NCBI GenBank assembly: GCA_947652115.1
Contig: OX393570.1
Coordinates: 4,685,259 to 4,749,258 of the forward strand
Length of the DNA stretch: 64,000 nucleotides
DNA from: Blastomussa wellsi
Lineage: Eukaryota; Cnidaria; Anthozoa; Scleractinia; Plerogyridae
Direction: 5' to 3'
Shown one piece after another: positions 11,901 to 26,900 of this stretch. Under the pieces are notes generated by a model. That model had not been told where the DNA came from. It did not search any database and saw only the letters and a program-made list of their open reading frames with translations. Both the position numbers and the translations under genes were made by a program. Position 1 is the stretch's first letter; each line of letters starts with the position of its first letter.

Positions 11901-14900
11901 TAACTTTCGCATCTGTGGATAAAACTCTAGTGTGTGGCCATTCAAATAAAAGCTATTGAGCAGTACATATATACTTTACTATGTGTTTTTGTCAATTTTG
12001 TCAAAATGAAATTCAAGCATTCTTACTTACTTTTGACTTAGCACTCTTAGGAGTGAAGGGGTTAATTCACTTCACTTCACACGAAGAGTCGCTCGGCTGG
12101 CATGCCCCCTCCGATTATAGACAAGGAAGAACCACAGACTATCGCTACTCGTCTTATTGAAGATGTTTTTAAAACAAAAAAAAAACATCTTATGTTGCTG
12201 AAGATGCTTTAGACTCCAGCCAGGAGGTTGTCACTCCCCGGGATATAAATTTTCAATTTGGTTTCTGGATTTCCACTTTTTAATAAATCATTTTCGTTTG
12301 TTCTCTCATACCCCACTCTTTAAACATAGCAAATATTCTCGTCCGGAAATGTGGCTGTGTTTTAAAGTGATGGGTATCTCAGTACTAGTACGGTGGTGCT
12401 CTGGGTCTTTTAGCCCATTCCTGCATTGTATGTCAGGTCGTATCTCCAGTGCTTGATCCATTTTTGGCGTGGATAATGCTTTAATTTGGAGCCGATTCTT
12501 TTTTAAAAACTTTTGCTTTTTCGACCTAACGGCTTTCCTCGTTTTTAATTCAATCCTTGATTGTGATTGTATAGACCCTATGCATGAGTAGTTGCCAGTT
12601 TAAAATTATTTTGTATTCATTTAAATTAGCCCTATTGACTTCGTTTTTGAGTTGGTAATTCTGATGAAGTTTTACTTTTAAACGAGGTTAGTGACGCTAA
12701 TTTAAATACAGATCTGAAAATAATTTAAAATTGGCAGTAATTTATGCATAGGGTCTATAAGCCTTGTACCTCTGTTTCTGCGCTACAATGGTCGCCTGAA
12801 GTCGTGATGAATTTTCTTTTACAACTCTTGCAAGTTTTTCACACCCTTTTCGCCATCTCATGCCTCCTAGTGCTATATTACTTTTATTAAAATTAGGAAC
12901 GGCATTCGTACGTTCACTAAAGTTGATAGCCAAAAGTAATTATATTCGTGGGGTATTTATGCATTTTCCGCCTCCATGGGGATCAAGCAACGTTTTCCCC
13001 CATAGCTTATTTAGTGGAGAGAGGATCGATGGAAATAGATCGCTATTTATGACCCCGCTTTAGTCTCCATTGCACGTAAGTACCAAAACCAAACGCAACG
13101 AATTAGACCTCGAATCAAAAACATGCAACTGGCGTCAAATGCGGGAATATCCATGTTGACCATTTTTAAAATCAGTTCTGCATTTGCTCCATGTTTGTGA
13201 TTTGTGATTTGCGAACACGGTTGGGAATACAAAGATAACCTAATGTTTGTTCTCTCATTTGCACCCTAGTACGGATTTTCCCCGAAAGATAGTAACAGCT
13301 TCAAACTGACAAAGATAACTAGAAAAGTGGCGAGTGACAATGCAGTCCAAAATGTAGCCTATGATATCTTCACCTACGTTTCAAAGTAAGAACCTTTTGT
13401 CACAGGATTAATGGGTAAAGCATTTTTTTTACTTTCGGTATCGGCAAATAATTAATGGTTACCTCATTATATTTAACTCAATAAACCGTTGGCGTTTTTC
13501 TCACGTTACAACCAAGTCGTGTTGGGCTTAGACAAATAAAAGAATGGAATCTGCAGTATCTCTAAAAACCCATCGTCATCACTAAGTATTAGGGCGCGTT
13601 CCTTTGGGATGATCCGGATCAGGATCCGAGATCACTCAGATCAGAGTGGATTCGCCGGCGCCTTTGATGCACCATGATCCCAGAGCGACCTCGGATCACT
13701 GTTCTTGATCTAGGTCATCCCTAAGGAACGCACCTTTAGATAATGCTGTTTAATACGTAAATTTTGTGATCCAAGATGTGTTTACTCATTAGTGCTTGTA
13801 TTTGACTGAGGTTTTGCAATCTAGATTTGGGAAGGTGGTGCTCTCCTCAATGAGACATTTTTCGTGTTGCTCAGTCGACTCCAGATAGCTAAACACTTTA
13901 GCACTGGGATTATTTCCAGGCACGGATCTAGGGGGAGGATGCAGGGGTTGCACACCACTCCTGAGATGATCTACGGCTTTCTAATACTGCTAGTATTCTG
14001 CTTACGTCACCCATCAGTTACGTCATTCCTTAGTGGTGCATCCCCTCTTGAGAAAAATCTCAGATCCGCCCCTGATTTCTGTTAAGAAACTCGAGCTTTT
14101 ATTGGCTACTGGTATTCCTAAGTAATTTAAATTCCTTTATCCATGTTTTACTGAAAGGAATATCAAAGGAAAAGGGTTCAATACCCCCATCCCCCCTTCC
14201 CTCCTTGGCATACCATGGTATGGATGATACCATGGTACCATGGTGTTGCACATCCGATGGTTAAAAAAGAAACATTTTCAAAATGATAAATAAGTTTTAG
14301 CTCATACTACAGACTATCCTTTTGTGTTTTTTATATATTTCAGTGCAGTCAGCGGCGGAGGTAAGAAAGTTTTTCTATACCTACCTTATTGCTTGCACCA
14401 CTATTAGTGAATTGTTTCAGTGTCACGATGAATCACTCTTATGCGTGGCTACACGCGGTATCCTCGTGAGCTCTCAAGCATATACAATTTGTTGTGTGCA
14501 TAAGCAATACCGCGAAACTGCTGGGGCATTTTATTCGTATAGCGGTCCTGGTTAAAAAGATGACATTTGTTTACCAAAATTGACCTGCGCTATCTATGAA
14601 AAACAGAGAATATTAATCCAGGATAAAATGGTTCATCGTAGGTCAGTTGGTTAGAGCGCCCGACCAGAATTTGGGAGGTCATGAGTTCGAATCCTTTTTT
14701 ATGGGTTCGCATTCTGTTGGGGACTCTGGGAGGATGGGGTTAGGGAGGGTGGAAAACAATTCTACACAACACCGGTGCTGGAAAGATGGGGTTAAGAAAC
14801 TAGACACAATGCATACACGCAACGCTTGATAAAATGAAAATAACACCATGGAAAATATGATATTCTTTCCAGCGATCGCCGCCTTCAATGTGATTTGTAG

Positions 14901-17900
14901 AGGGCCTGGGGGAAATGTGAATCAGGAAATAGGTTTGCAGACAGCCCTGCATATCGCACATGAGACAGGACATAAGTGAGTTGTCATTGATAGTTAAATG
15001 GTTTGTTATAAACGGTAATTTGAGGATTCAAATAAGTTTAATTTGTGAATAGGGTATTAACATGACCTTGAGGGATTATTGTTTATTGGCGCCAATAAGC
15101 AATAAACAATATTCCTGATAAAAGTCATGTTAATGTCATTATTATCCATATACAAGGTCAAATAACATCCTGATGACTCACAAATTTAATAATGTTTTCA
15201 AGAATACAAGTAAGAACTTACTTCGCGCTGAAAATATTATAATTGTAAAAGCCGGACCGTTATCTTCTGAGCAGGTGCAGAACTTTGCCGATATAGCTAC
15301 AAAGTCTCTGAAAATAATCGCCAATGAGCTAACAACTCGTAGATAATCAATATTTAACGAACTTACAATTTCCAGTTGATCGTCGGTGTAAAATTCCCGC
15401 TTACTTCAATGAAGTGAACGACGTTTCGCTTCTTGTAAAGACGACAAGAACTTGCTTTCTTTGTTTTTTCTGCATCGTGCTCTTGCTTCTAGCCTATCTT
15501 CAAGTCTAAATCAGAATTTTTTGTCTGTATTCTTCCCATTTATAACAAGTAGGCCGATTTTTCTATGTGAAAACTATGCGTTTTGTGTGAAACTGAACTT
15601 CAAAGCTTGCTGTTCGCTCGTACGCACCTCGATGGTTTTCCTTCTTCAAACGGTCTAAACGTAATCTGATTGGTTTAAATTCATCGCGTGAACCAATCAG
15701 CTTCAGGGCCGTTGCGGCCCGCACAGCGTGTGTTTTGACGATCAATTTGACCGAGTATGTGGATAATAATGGTATTTATATCGATGCCTATTGTTAACAA
15801 TTTCATCATTTACCTGTTCAATTTTTTCTTGGTAAGTTTGACAGTCTTTTATGAAGTCAGTGCTTTCTTTTTGACATGCAGGTATGGATGGTGTATAAAG
15901 CACCAAATGCATGGTTATTTTGCATTAATTATTTAGAGAGAGAGAGAGTGTTTTGTCACATAATTCAGAATAGAGTTGGCAATTCTCTCCCCCAATCGAA
16001 ACGGCTCTGGTATTCTTTGTTTTAATTTGTTGAATAAATATGACTTCCCTACATGTTTTCCAGTTTTGGACTCTCCCACGACGCTGGTGACTGCGCAAAA
16101 CATGCGTACATCATGAAAGCACAGCTTCCAGGCGGTGAACATGCCACAGAGTGGTCAGACTGTTCTAGAAATACGTTTCAACGTTTACTGAACGACAAGT
16201 ACGTAGAATAGAATATTCTCACACAAGTCGACTTTTATATATACTAATGCATACATTTAAATGTAAACGAGAAAAGCAATATAGAATTACGTAGGATGAA
16301 AATACTTGTGTGCCAACGTGCGTTGGCTGGCGTTCGAGCCAAGAACTGCATAGGACATGTATACAAGCGTTGAAGTGAAAGCAAACTCAATCTAGGGTGC
16401 ATTCGATTGGGAATTTCCCAAAAACGGATTTTGAAATTGGCAATTTCCTCGGATTTTGTGTTTTATTTTGAAACCCGAAATCCTTTGATAGCGTGCCTTA
16501 ATATGTGGCACGTTTGGTTAGTTTCGCCCGTAAAACAGAATTAGCCATTTTCTAAACGAGCAGGGAACTGGGTACGAACATATTTCTCTTTGGTACAAAC
16601 ATTCAGTATCGATTGAATTCCAAAAATTGGGAAGGTCATCTGAAAGAGCATCCAAAAATTAGTAAATTTACCAAATTTGACGGTTATTGGTTTAAACCCA
16701 AAGGCACGGTACACTTAGTATGGATTGGAGGGACAGGCGTCCTCCAATCCATACTAAGCTCTCTTATTTTAAAAGTGTACCATGCCTTTGCGTTAAAATC
16801 AATAACCATCACATTTGGTAAATTTACTAATTTTTGAAGGCTCTTTCAGATGACATGCCCCATTTTCAATCAATCGATATTGACTATTCGTACCAAGAAA
16901 AAATATATTTGTACCCAGTCCCTGCTCGTTTAGAAAATGGCTAAATAATATCCTATCATTTTTTGCTTCTGTTTCAGTAGGTTGATCAATTATTGATAAT
17001 TTCATGGTGTGTTTATTCTTATATTAACTGTCTCTTTTTTTTAATTGCCTGTATTTCTTTTGTCTAGTATCTATTTCTTTTGCTTTATTCCCTTTTCTCT
17101 CTTCTTCATTCCATTTTCGTTTTACTTTTTTTTCTCCATTTTCTATCCAGTTAATTCTCGTATTTTCCATAATGTCATCGATTGACCAGATAGCATCAAA
17201 GATGTCCTTTGTTCAACATATGTGTATTGTTCTTCGTTAACGCAATAAAAGGCAGGACTTTCTATTGCTTGCTTTTGGCACTTAGATAATTCTCCATGTT
17301 TATTAAGGTAAATTAGTGAGCCATGATTTTCGACACACGGGTAAAATAACGATTGCCCGTTAATTTACACTGACATACCTGTATTTCAAAACAACCACCA
17401 AGTAGGCACACAACTGGGAAAACTTTAATTGCTAGAAACATGGTTCAGTTTCGAACTCTCTTTCTCTCTGGTCAATGTGCAAGCACACAAAAGCACTTGT
17501 CATGCGTCCTTGACGTATCCGCTGACTACCACCCGAATGATTGCTTTTCAAGTGGTGAAAACGTAGAAGTTTGTTCTATCGTTTCCAACCCCTCCCTGGC
17601 GTGAACTAAGTTGATTGCGTGGCTCTGCTACATATGTTATAAAGTGACATAATAGATAAAAACGTCCTATTTACAGTCAAGTCAGTGGTGCAGTCTTATC
17701 ACGTGACGCGTTTCTCCGCAGAGCTAGATCGAGTTGTTTAAATGACGCCCCTTTTGGCGATCGCCCAACTCTTCCACCGCACTTCCGCAACAAACTTCCC
17801 GGCAACATTATTGACGGTGACAAGCAGTGTGCGGAAATGGCTTACGGGGAAGGCTGGAAAAGATATAAAACGGTATCGAGACTTATTTTTCTCCACCTTC

Positions 17901-20900
17901 ATGTTATATTTAGGAAAGAAAATCTACGTTTTGTTCCTCCTATTCCGACGTCTTTACCACTAATCGAGCGGTGAAAGGCAGCCTGAATTTAATAATTTGA
18001 CGTATATAGTTGACTGTTTTCTAATTGATTAAACATCATACTTATATTTTACATCGCAGTTTACCAAAATTTGTGAAACTGTCTTTACCAATCATTTAAC
18101 ATTGGTAATTTGTCTTGTTGGACGCACGGTAATTTTAACTTTCTTTAATTTCTCATTTTAGGAGCAATGTAGTGTCTTGTACTGCATCAAGGATTATACG
18201 GTGCTTAGCAGAACTTCAATTGTTGCAGATGGGACTGAATGCGGAGTAGGTCGGGTAAGCATGTATCCCAGCTGTGGACCCAGCTGATAAAGATATGATG
18301 AAAGAAAAACCAGCGAGTGAGCGAACGGGCTAATGAAACGGGCCGACGGGCCGACGAGCTCACGGGCTAACGGGCCAACGGGCCAACGGGCCAATGAGCC
18401 AACGAGCCAACGGGCCAACGGGCCAATGAGCCAACGAGCCTACGAGCCTACGAGCCTACGAGCCAACGAGCCAACGAGCCAACGAGCCAACACGCCAACG
18501 AGTCAGTGAGCCACAACGAGCCAACAACACATGCATAAATGGGCCCTTTGCACGACCCAGTCATATGGTGCAAAATAACAACTTGCTGGTGAGCAAGCTA
18601 CGCTCTGGGACATGAAGTGGCTTTGTTTTGGATGTCCCAGCGCATGGCTTGCTCACCAGCAGGGTGTTATTTTGTACCATGTGACTGGGTCGTGCAAAGG
18701 GCCTATTACAGCTGCATTTGCGTGCGTGCGTTTCGTAGGTTGATCCGTCTGTGCGTCCGTCCGTTCGGTCGTTCGTTTGTTGGTTCGTTTGTTAATCCAT
18801 TCGCTTTTTTTCCTTGAACTCGTTTGATTTACTTGTTCGTTTAGTCAATTCTATTTTTATTTTCTAAGTGGTGCATAAAAGGAAAGTGTGAACACTCAGG
18901 AATTCAAATTCCTCCAATCGACGGTGAATGGTCAGAGTGGAGCTCATACACGAACTGTACACATGAGTGTGGAGGAGGCGTTCAATCCAGAACAAGAAAA
19001 TGCGACAATCCGAAGTAAGTAATTCTACTGTTGCTACTGATCCGGAGAAATTGATATTGAGTTACCTGAAACTTTTATACTAGTAGCGAGGGGACCCCCA
19101 GGGGGTACTCCAATTTATGGGCTCTGTAGCTATGTGCCGCGGGATAGGGTATGGTAATCTGAGGTTCCCGATCCCTTAATAAATAGGGTATCATTTTTGC
19201 CCCTTTTGGCATTGTTCCTGGTGTGATCCTTAGATAGGGTATCGTACTTGTATCGTCTAAAATTGCATTAAGTAAACGGCAAGTGAGAAACGGTCTGAAC
19301 AACCCGTTAGATATTCACGTTACAGAACCGCAATGAGCTTGACTCGTCCGTACTTTTCGTAGTTTTCGTTTTTGTCCTTAAGTAGGGTGTCATTTTTCGA
19401 GTTTGGGCCTTCAATAGGGTATCAAATTCCGTTTTCTTTATCCTTACAAACAAACAAACCCCATCATTCCACTCCTCACGGGAAGATATGAACTCAGTAA
19501 ATTGACCTCGCTCCCAATGTGTAGTTTCATATAGCTCAGTTGATAGAGGCTTCTTCTTTCCAATTTCTTAAAATAGGAAATTAACTGCCATGATCATTCT
19601 TCACTTTCCATAGAATGTTATTGGCTATAGCGTACCGGTCACCTGTATAGCATACTGGCCATGTCAGTGACGTAGTATCGTAGGATAGGTTAAAACTGCA
19701 TACGAACCTATTTAGCTAGGGGCCCATAAGGCCGCAGCTTATCCCATGCAGTTTCTGAAGCATGAATCGACGTCTAGGAGTATTTATATTTCCCCTAGCT
19801 ACCCTGGCTGGGATGCTAGTCCATCGCGGGGTTACTCCCAGCAGTAAATTGGCGGTACCTATTTATATACATGGGTGAAGAGAGGCACTAACTGAGAGTT
19901 AAGCATTTTGTCTAACACAACACCAACGCCTCAGCCAAGGCTCAAGCAGGGGCGTAGCCACGATAACACGCCTCCCCCCCCCCCCCAAGACCGTTGAAAC
20001 CGTAGTCAAGCACACTAAGCAGATTCCAAATTCGATACTCTGACGTAGCTTACCTGTTTTGGTGGTGTCCATTACAACGGCGGTGACTATGCACGAACCG
20101 TTTTTGTTCTGGTTCATTTTTTCAGGCCGTTCCATGGAAAAGATTGCCATGGCAAAAGTAAGGAAAACAGAATCTGTAATCCGCAGGTAACTACGTCAAC
20201 AAATGATATTTATTTGTTATTGCAACCCTCCAGTACACCCTCCGTGATGTGTTCTTGACTCATATTTGGGCATAGGAGTGCCGCTGGGAGTTTGAAATCC
20301 TGACCCTGTTGGTAGGGACAAAAAGACCGTTAAACATCTACCCTGTTTCATAGTAGGAGAAATGAAATGTTTTTATACTATAGCGCTAATATTTAAAACT
20401 AAGTTAACTTCGTTTGTCACTCCTAGTTTTACTTTTAAAACTCGACGAAGCCCATACCCTTTCTAAGACGGCTCCAGAGGAAAAACTTACTTGAAATTAT
20501 ATCCCCTCGTATCTCAGGACTGACGAGTAAAAATCCATACCCTACCCGTCCCATATAGCCCATACAAGGGAGTACCCTTCTCACCCCGCCCCACAGGCTC
20601 TACACTTCTCAGTTATGCTGTTCGTGTTATTTTTTACAAACAAAGCGTGACGAAGTATTATCTTTTAAATTAAATTTATACTTTGGTCTCATTTTGTGAT
20701 AATCTAACTTATATTTGAAATCCAAGATGAAGATGGCGGATCCAAGATGGCGGCTTTATTGAGGGCGGTATGACGTCATACCCAACATAAATTAAATGTG
20801 TTTTTTTTCCAGACGTGTGCAAGTGTAGCGGAAGTCGACTACCGACAAAAGCAATGCGACGCAAAGATGCCGGGTACCTCTGTGTATTACTTCGGAAAGG

Positions 20901-23900
20901 ATAGTAAGATATTAATAAATGCAAGATATTTTAGTGAATGGAAATATGAACAACGCGCAAAATGACGCACATCACCACCACAAACGTTATCCATTCGCAA
21001 AGTTGTTACATGTTGGTGATCTCAGCCTAAGGAGATTGACCGTTAGCCGTAAAGCGGCGAAACATTTAACCGTTACACGTAAAAACTGAAAAAATACCAT
21101 TCACCGTAAAAGAAATTTAACTATAAAAACCCAATCCTTGAAGTCGGCCTCACAATCGCTTGTAATTAATTTTTTGGGTGTTTCCTTTAATTTGAAGTGG
21201 TACCAAGAAAGGCTGTCACTCGTAATTTGGTCGAAAGTGACTACCGAATATTAATGTATCGTTTAAAGAAGTTGACAGTTATGTGTGTTGCTCTTTGTCT
21301 CTAAATCTTCGATTTGGTGTTCCAAAGACCTTCGGCATTGAGGCCCTCTATATACATTAACATCTGCCATGTTGTTTATTTTTAGTCTGTGGCGTATATT
21401 GCAGAGCTGGTGCTACAGTAACACGTCTTGCAACTGTGCCGGACGGCAATAGATGCACGCGCAATAAAAAGGACTTAAGCGTCTGTATGAATGGCAAATG
21501 CAGGGTAAGTTTGTTGTTGGTATAACTTATAGAAACGTCACACGTCAAAATTTTGGTCATTGGATTTGAGAGACACTAAGGAACGATACTATTCTTTCTG
21601 GCTCGAGCTCATCGCGGTTCCTTTTCATAGCACTCCATTCGCTTACATGATGCCACCACGAAATATCATACCGGCACGAGCTCTCGCCAGAGCGAGATTT
21701 TCAGTCTCATGTAAATGTTGTATGACTGTTTTTACAGCAGACTTTAGGGCAGAATAAAACCTGGACACCAATAAAAACATTTCTCAAATTAATTAATAAT
21801 AATTAATAATTCTATAATTTGGTTTTATCAACTGGGTTGATAATGTGAATTGGCCACCGTAAAGAGATTCAAGAGCTGACGTTTCGAGCGTTAGCCCTTC
21901 ATCGAGTTAGCAAGAGACCATGATCTATCGATTGCATAATTTTAGCCCAAACGTGCGAACTTTGCGGCGCTTATAATTATTGCAAACAATTAAAGTAAAA
22001 TTGTAAAGGTGGAAATTTATAGGTAAAACAATATTACAGTCTGCCTTCAGTTTAGTTCAGGGATTTCCTTTCCTTGCCATTTTCTGTCATTCTCTGTTTT
22101 TTTAATTAACCTAAACAAATAATTTCTTACGGAGCGAGCTTTTTGACTTTTATTGCTTTTTCTTTGTTTTTTTTTAACGGTTACAACAACTATGCATACC
22201 ATGCGCATTAAGTTATTTTATTAAGCCTTTTTAACTTATATCACCTATTGCTTCCATGTACATTTTAGCGTTTTCAACTACATTTAATACATGAAATTTT
22301 ATTCCGCTTTTACCGTACGTACTTGAACGTTGTTCTTCTATTACATGCATATAGCTTATTGTATTAACACAAAATCAATTTCAAAGATAGTATAGCTGGA
22401 GTACTATTATTATGGATTTGTTATTAGCCTGTAGGCTGTGATCACGTACTGGACAGTAAAACATTAGAAGATCGTTGCGGAGTATGCGGAGGCGACGGGA
22501 ACACATGCACGAGGGTGACATCGAAATACACAGACTCCCCAAGTCTAAAGGGTAAAGAATGTTTTGTGAGATTTTCCGCTGTGTATTTCAAAAAACATAT
22601 ATATGGCTTAATATACGGCGAGGTGACCTCTGGAAACCACCAGGCTTAGTGTTGAGGCCACCTCGTACATCACAATATTTTAACAAAAGATAGTGCTACG
22701 AGTTTAACCACCTATAGTAGCAAGAACATCATCCAATGAAAGTAGATGTTCTAGAGAACTGCGAACTATCTCAGAGCATTAAATGCAAGCTAGCAAAGCG
22801 GAGTTTTCCGCCTGATTGTTGAAGAAAGTTTGTTTTAAATGATGACGTAATGATTCACGTGTAAGGTACGGCGACGCCGAGAACAACGTCGATTAAAACT
22901 TGAATTTATATTTTACCTACGAATCTCTCGATACTCTTAAGTCATGTAGTCTGTTTCTTACTGTCAAAACTATCTCAAATTTAAACAATTAGCCTTCGTG
23001 TTCACGGCAAAGAAATGTCCCAATGCTATTCTGGCGTTACAAAAAAGCATACGTGTTGTGCACACTGTTATAAGGAGGGGTTTCCTCGTTATAATAGCTT
23101 ACTTTATTGCAAATTCATCAAGTTGATTTCAATTCAAATCGCGTTTAAATGCGTACTGTTCTCTGCAAGAAAACTGAAATATGTATATTTTATTATATGG
23201 CCATGCCTCGCAAGGACTGGTCACCGAATTCGCGAATTTGATTCGCTAAAATCGATATTGACCGCGGTATATATTTTCCCATCAAGCTAGACCAGCATCT
23301 AGATCGGTTAATCATTTTGCGGTTAAAAAAAAAAACAAAAAACAAAGGGATTGACATTTTTCTACTTAACGGGATTCGAATCGGTGGAAATCTTCTGATT
23401 CTTTGAAATTTTTCGGAAAACAACCGGAGATCTTCGGAAAATCGTCGAACATCTTCTGAAAATCATCAAAAGCTTCATTATTAATATATTTATTAAATAA
23501 ACAAAATAATAATATGTGGTTGCTTGGACATATGAAATTTCTCTTCTCGTGTGGAAGTGAGCCCAGCTCACTCGTGAGATATCGAGTTACATGAAACACG
23601 AGAAGAGAAGTTTCATATTCCCACACTATGAATTATTCTATATTTATTTGCCAAATGTTTCTTAATTAAAGGTCCTGAAAACGCTGCCTTGGTGGCTGAA
23701 CTTCCTGTTGGAACTAAGGACGCTCTCTTTGTAATGGCAAATTTTACTTTTAACTTTCTTGGTAAGTACACTGACTTCACTTAGGCTGGAAAGGAATCGA
23801 ACGAAATAGAGAAGAGAAGTTCAAGAGCCTTGCCATTGTTTATCGAAATGTGATGATAATCCGCCTATAAAAATATTCACTTGTTTGGAATTAAGACAAT

Positions 23901-26900
23901 GCATCCCCAACCATACGAAGCCTTTAAATTTATTTATTTAGAAATATAGCCTTTTATTCTGCATATATTGACAAACGTTACTAACTTTGATTGATTATTT
24001 TTGAACGCCTTATGACTTACAGGGCACTCGTTTGTTCATTCCTTCATTCACTCACCCGTTTATCCATCCATTCATCCAGCCATGGCCATCCATCCATCCA
24101 TGGCTATCCATCCATCCATCCATCCAGCCATCCATCCATCCAGCCATCCATCCATCCATCCATCCATCCATCCAGCCATCCATCCATCCATCCATCCATC
24201 CAGCCATCCATCCATCTATGGCCATCCATCCATCCATCCAGCCATCCATCCATCCATCTATCCATCCATCCAGCCATCCATCCATCCATCCAGTCATCCA
24301 TCCATCCATCCATCCAGCCATCCATCCATCTATGGCCATCCATCCATCCATCCAGCCATCCATCCATCCATCCATCCAGCCATCCATCCATCCATCCATC
24401 CATCCATCCATGGCCATCCATCCATCCAGCCATCCATCCATCCATCCGTCCATCCATCCATGGCCATCCATCCATCCATCCATCCATCCATGGCCATCCA
24501 TCTATCCATCCATGGCTATCCATCCATCCATCCATCCGGCCATCCAGCCATCCAGCCATCCAGCCATCCATCCATCCATCCATCCATCCATGGCCATCCA
24601 TCCATCCAGCCATCCATCCATCCACCCATCCACCCATCCATCCAGCCAGCCATCCATCCATCCATCCATCCAGCCATCCATCCATCCATCCATGGCCATC
24701 CATCCATCCATGGCCATCCATCCATTCATCCCTTCCAACATTCATCCATCCATCCATCCATCCATCCGTCCCTTCAAACATTCATCCATCCATTCATGCA
24801 TCAATCCACCCCTACAAACATTCCTCCATCCATCCATTCATCCCTTCAAACATTCATCCATCCATCAATCCATCAATCCTTCCATCCGTCCGTTCATTCG
24901 TGTAATTACTCATCCATTCGCTTGTTCGGTCGTTTGTTTGTTTAACTGATTGATTGTTTGTTTATTTATTTATCATTTTCAAAATTGCTTACTGCTTACC
25001 TTACATGTTTTTACTTCACCTCACTTCGATTGTTTGTTTGTTTTGTTTTGTTTTGTTATATAGCTATCCCTTTGTTACTCTCTTTGTTTCCACAGGAGTG
25101 CAGGATGCCGAGGGAAATTATATAGTTGGGGGACATTTAGGTGGGAATCAAGTTAAACCTGCCGCTGGCACAGTAATTCATTATAAGCATAAAAAAAAGA
25201 AACCGTACCAGGACAGTATTGCAATATTGGAGCCCACACACAAGGTTTTAAAAGTGGTGGTGAGTAAATAACGAATGTATTCGTAAATTATAAAATTAAC
25301 TGACAATGACTATAATCGTTGTAGGGAACTACACTCTTTTTTTTTATAAGAACCGTTTTTTATAACAACGTTGAGGCTGAAATTAACCTCAATTTTAAGA
25401 ACGTATTAAGAACATTCCCCAGGCTGGGACCCGATTAAGAACGTTTTTATTTTGTTCACTTAAAGCTTTATATTAAAATGTTGGTTAACGAGAGCCTTGC
25501 TGCATGTATTGCTTGTGAACATTTTCTACGTTTTTGCCACAAAATCTGGTAAATTTATGTCCCGTTGCAAACCTCTATGTTCATTGCCTTTTCTAAAGCC
25601 AAATTGAGCCCGTGTAATGGTTGACGAGACATCTCGCACGCAGCATCAGAGCAAGTCTCGCAGGTATGTGCAAGCAACTTGATACCATATCTCAGCAAGC
25701 AATGCACTTTGATAGGTTTCCTGGTCACGCCCGCATTATGTTTTAAAAATACTAGACCATGTAAATTTAAGAACATCTTAAGAATGTTTTCAGCCTCAAA
25801 TCGCCAAAAAAAATATAAGAACGTCAGCCTCAGCTCCAAAATTAGACGTTCTTATAAAAAAATAAGAGTGTATACGACAGTATTTCATTCTAGATGGTTT
25901 ATTTCAACGTAGTTCGCATATATGACTAAATATACAGTATTAATATTAATATACGTGACTAAATATACCGTATTAAGAGAACTTGCAATGGCTTCATAGT
26001 GGAGTTGTACATTTTTTATCTCGGAGGCGCTATTCTTTCCAGGCTTTTTTTTTTCAGCTGTTTAATATTTTTATCCAGTTTTTATTGATTGTTTGACTGA
26101 CTGACTGACTGACTGATTAACTGACTAACTGACTGACCAACCAACCGGCCGACCAATCTGCACCAATTGTTCATTTTCTTGTAAATAAACTTAGTTTTGG
26201 TGATAGACGTTTATTTTATTTTATTTTATATTGTTCCTTAATTCTAAACCATTTGTAAGTGAATGTTGACAAAAACAGAATAATGTTCTCTTTTCTGATT
26301 AAGTACGTTAAAAAGTCTGACAAATCTGGTGGCAATCCTGGCGTTGGGTATCATTACCTGGTTCTGGGCCAAGCTGAAGGGTCTTCATCTGGTTTTAAGT
26401 GGGTGACAGGAAGTTGGTCTACTTGTTCCAGGACTTGTGCTGTCGGTGAGGTTATTGAATTCTTGGCTGTTAATTAACAGTGAGTTATTCGTCAAAATAT
26501 TGATAGATAGAGGAAGATATTAGTGTTCGTTTGTCCGTTTTTATGTTGTAAAGACAAGATGCTTTACTCTCAAAGTCTTTTAGTCTATATCCAGGGATAT
26601 AAATGGGTACATGGCGCATTGTCATGATGGACCATATATGATCTCATTGGGTGGGTTACAGGGGGGGGGAAGCACCACTTCAATCTGTTTCATACAAAGG
26701 TAACCGGTGTTAATGGTGATTTCTTAGTTAGCAAGTAGTAACGCCTGCGAGAGATCTTGGGACTGGACTTCTCTGTCACAAAGGAAGTTTAAAAAAGAGG
26801 ATGGCAATGGATTGGCTATATTTTGAGGATGAAGCCACGCGATGATCCATTCGACCAAGAAAATCATTGACGACGACGTCGACGATGACGACGCGATGAT

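Noticed and set aside
14637..14700. Possible tRNA gene
   Set aside because: A and B box-like sequences are present, but acceptor and T stems do not pair. Better explained as a SINE head.
16613..17005. Short open frames across 16613-17005
   Set aside because: They read the two arms of the 404-bp foldback element.
24032..24949. Long open frames (up to about 300 codons) in several frames on both strands
   Set aside because: They are translations of the CCAT satellite; a 4-bp unit without stops gives the same SIHP/GWMD repeats in every frame.
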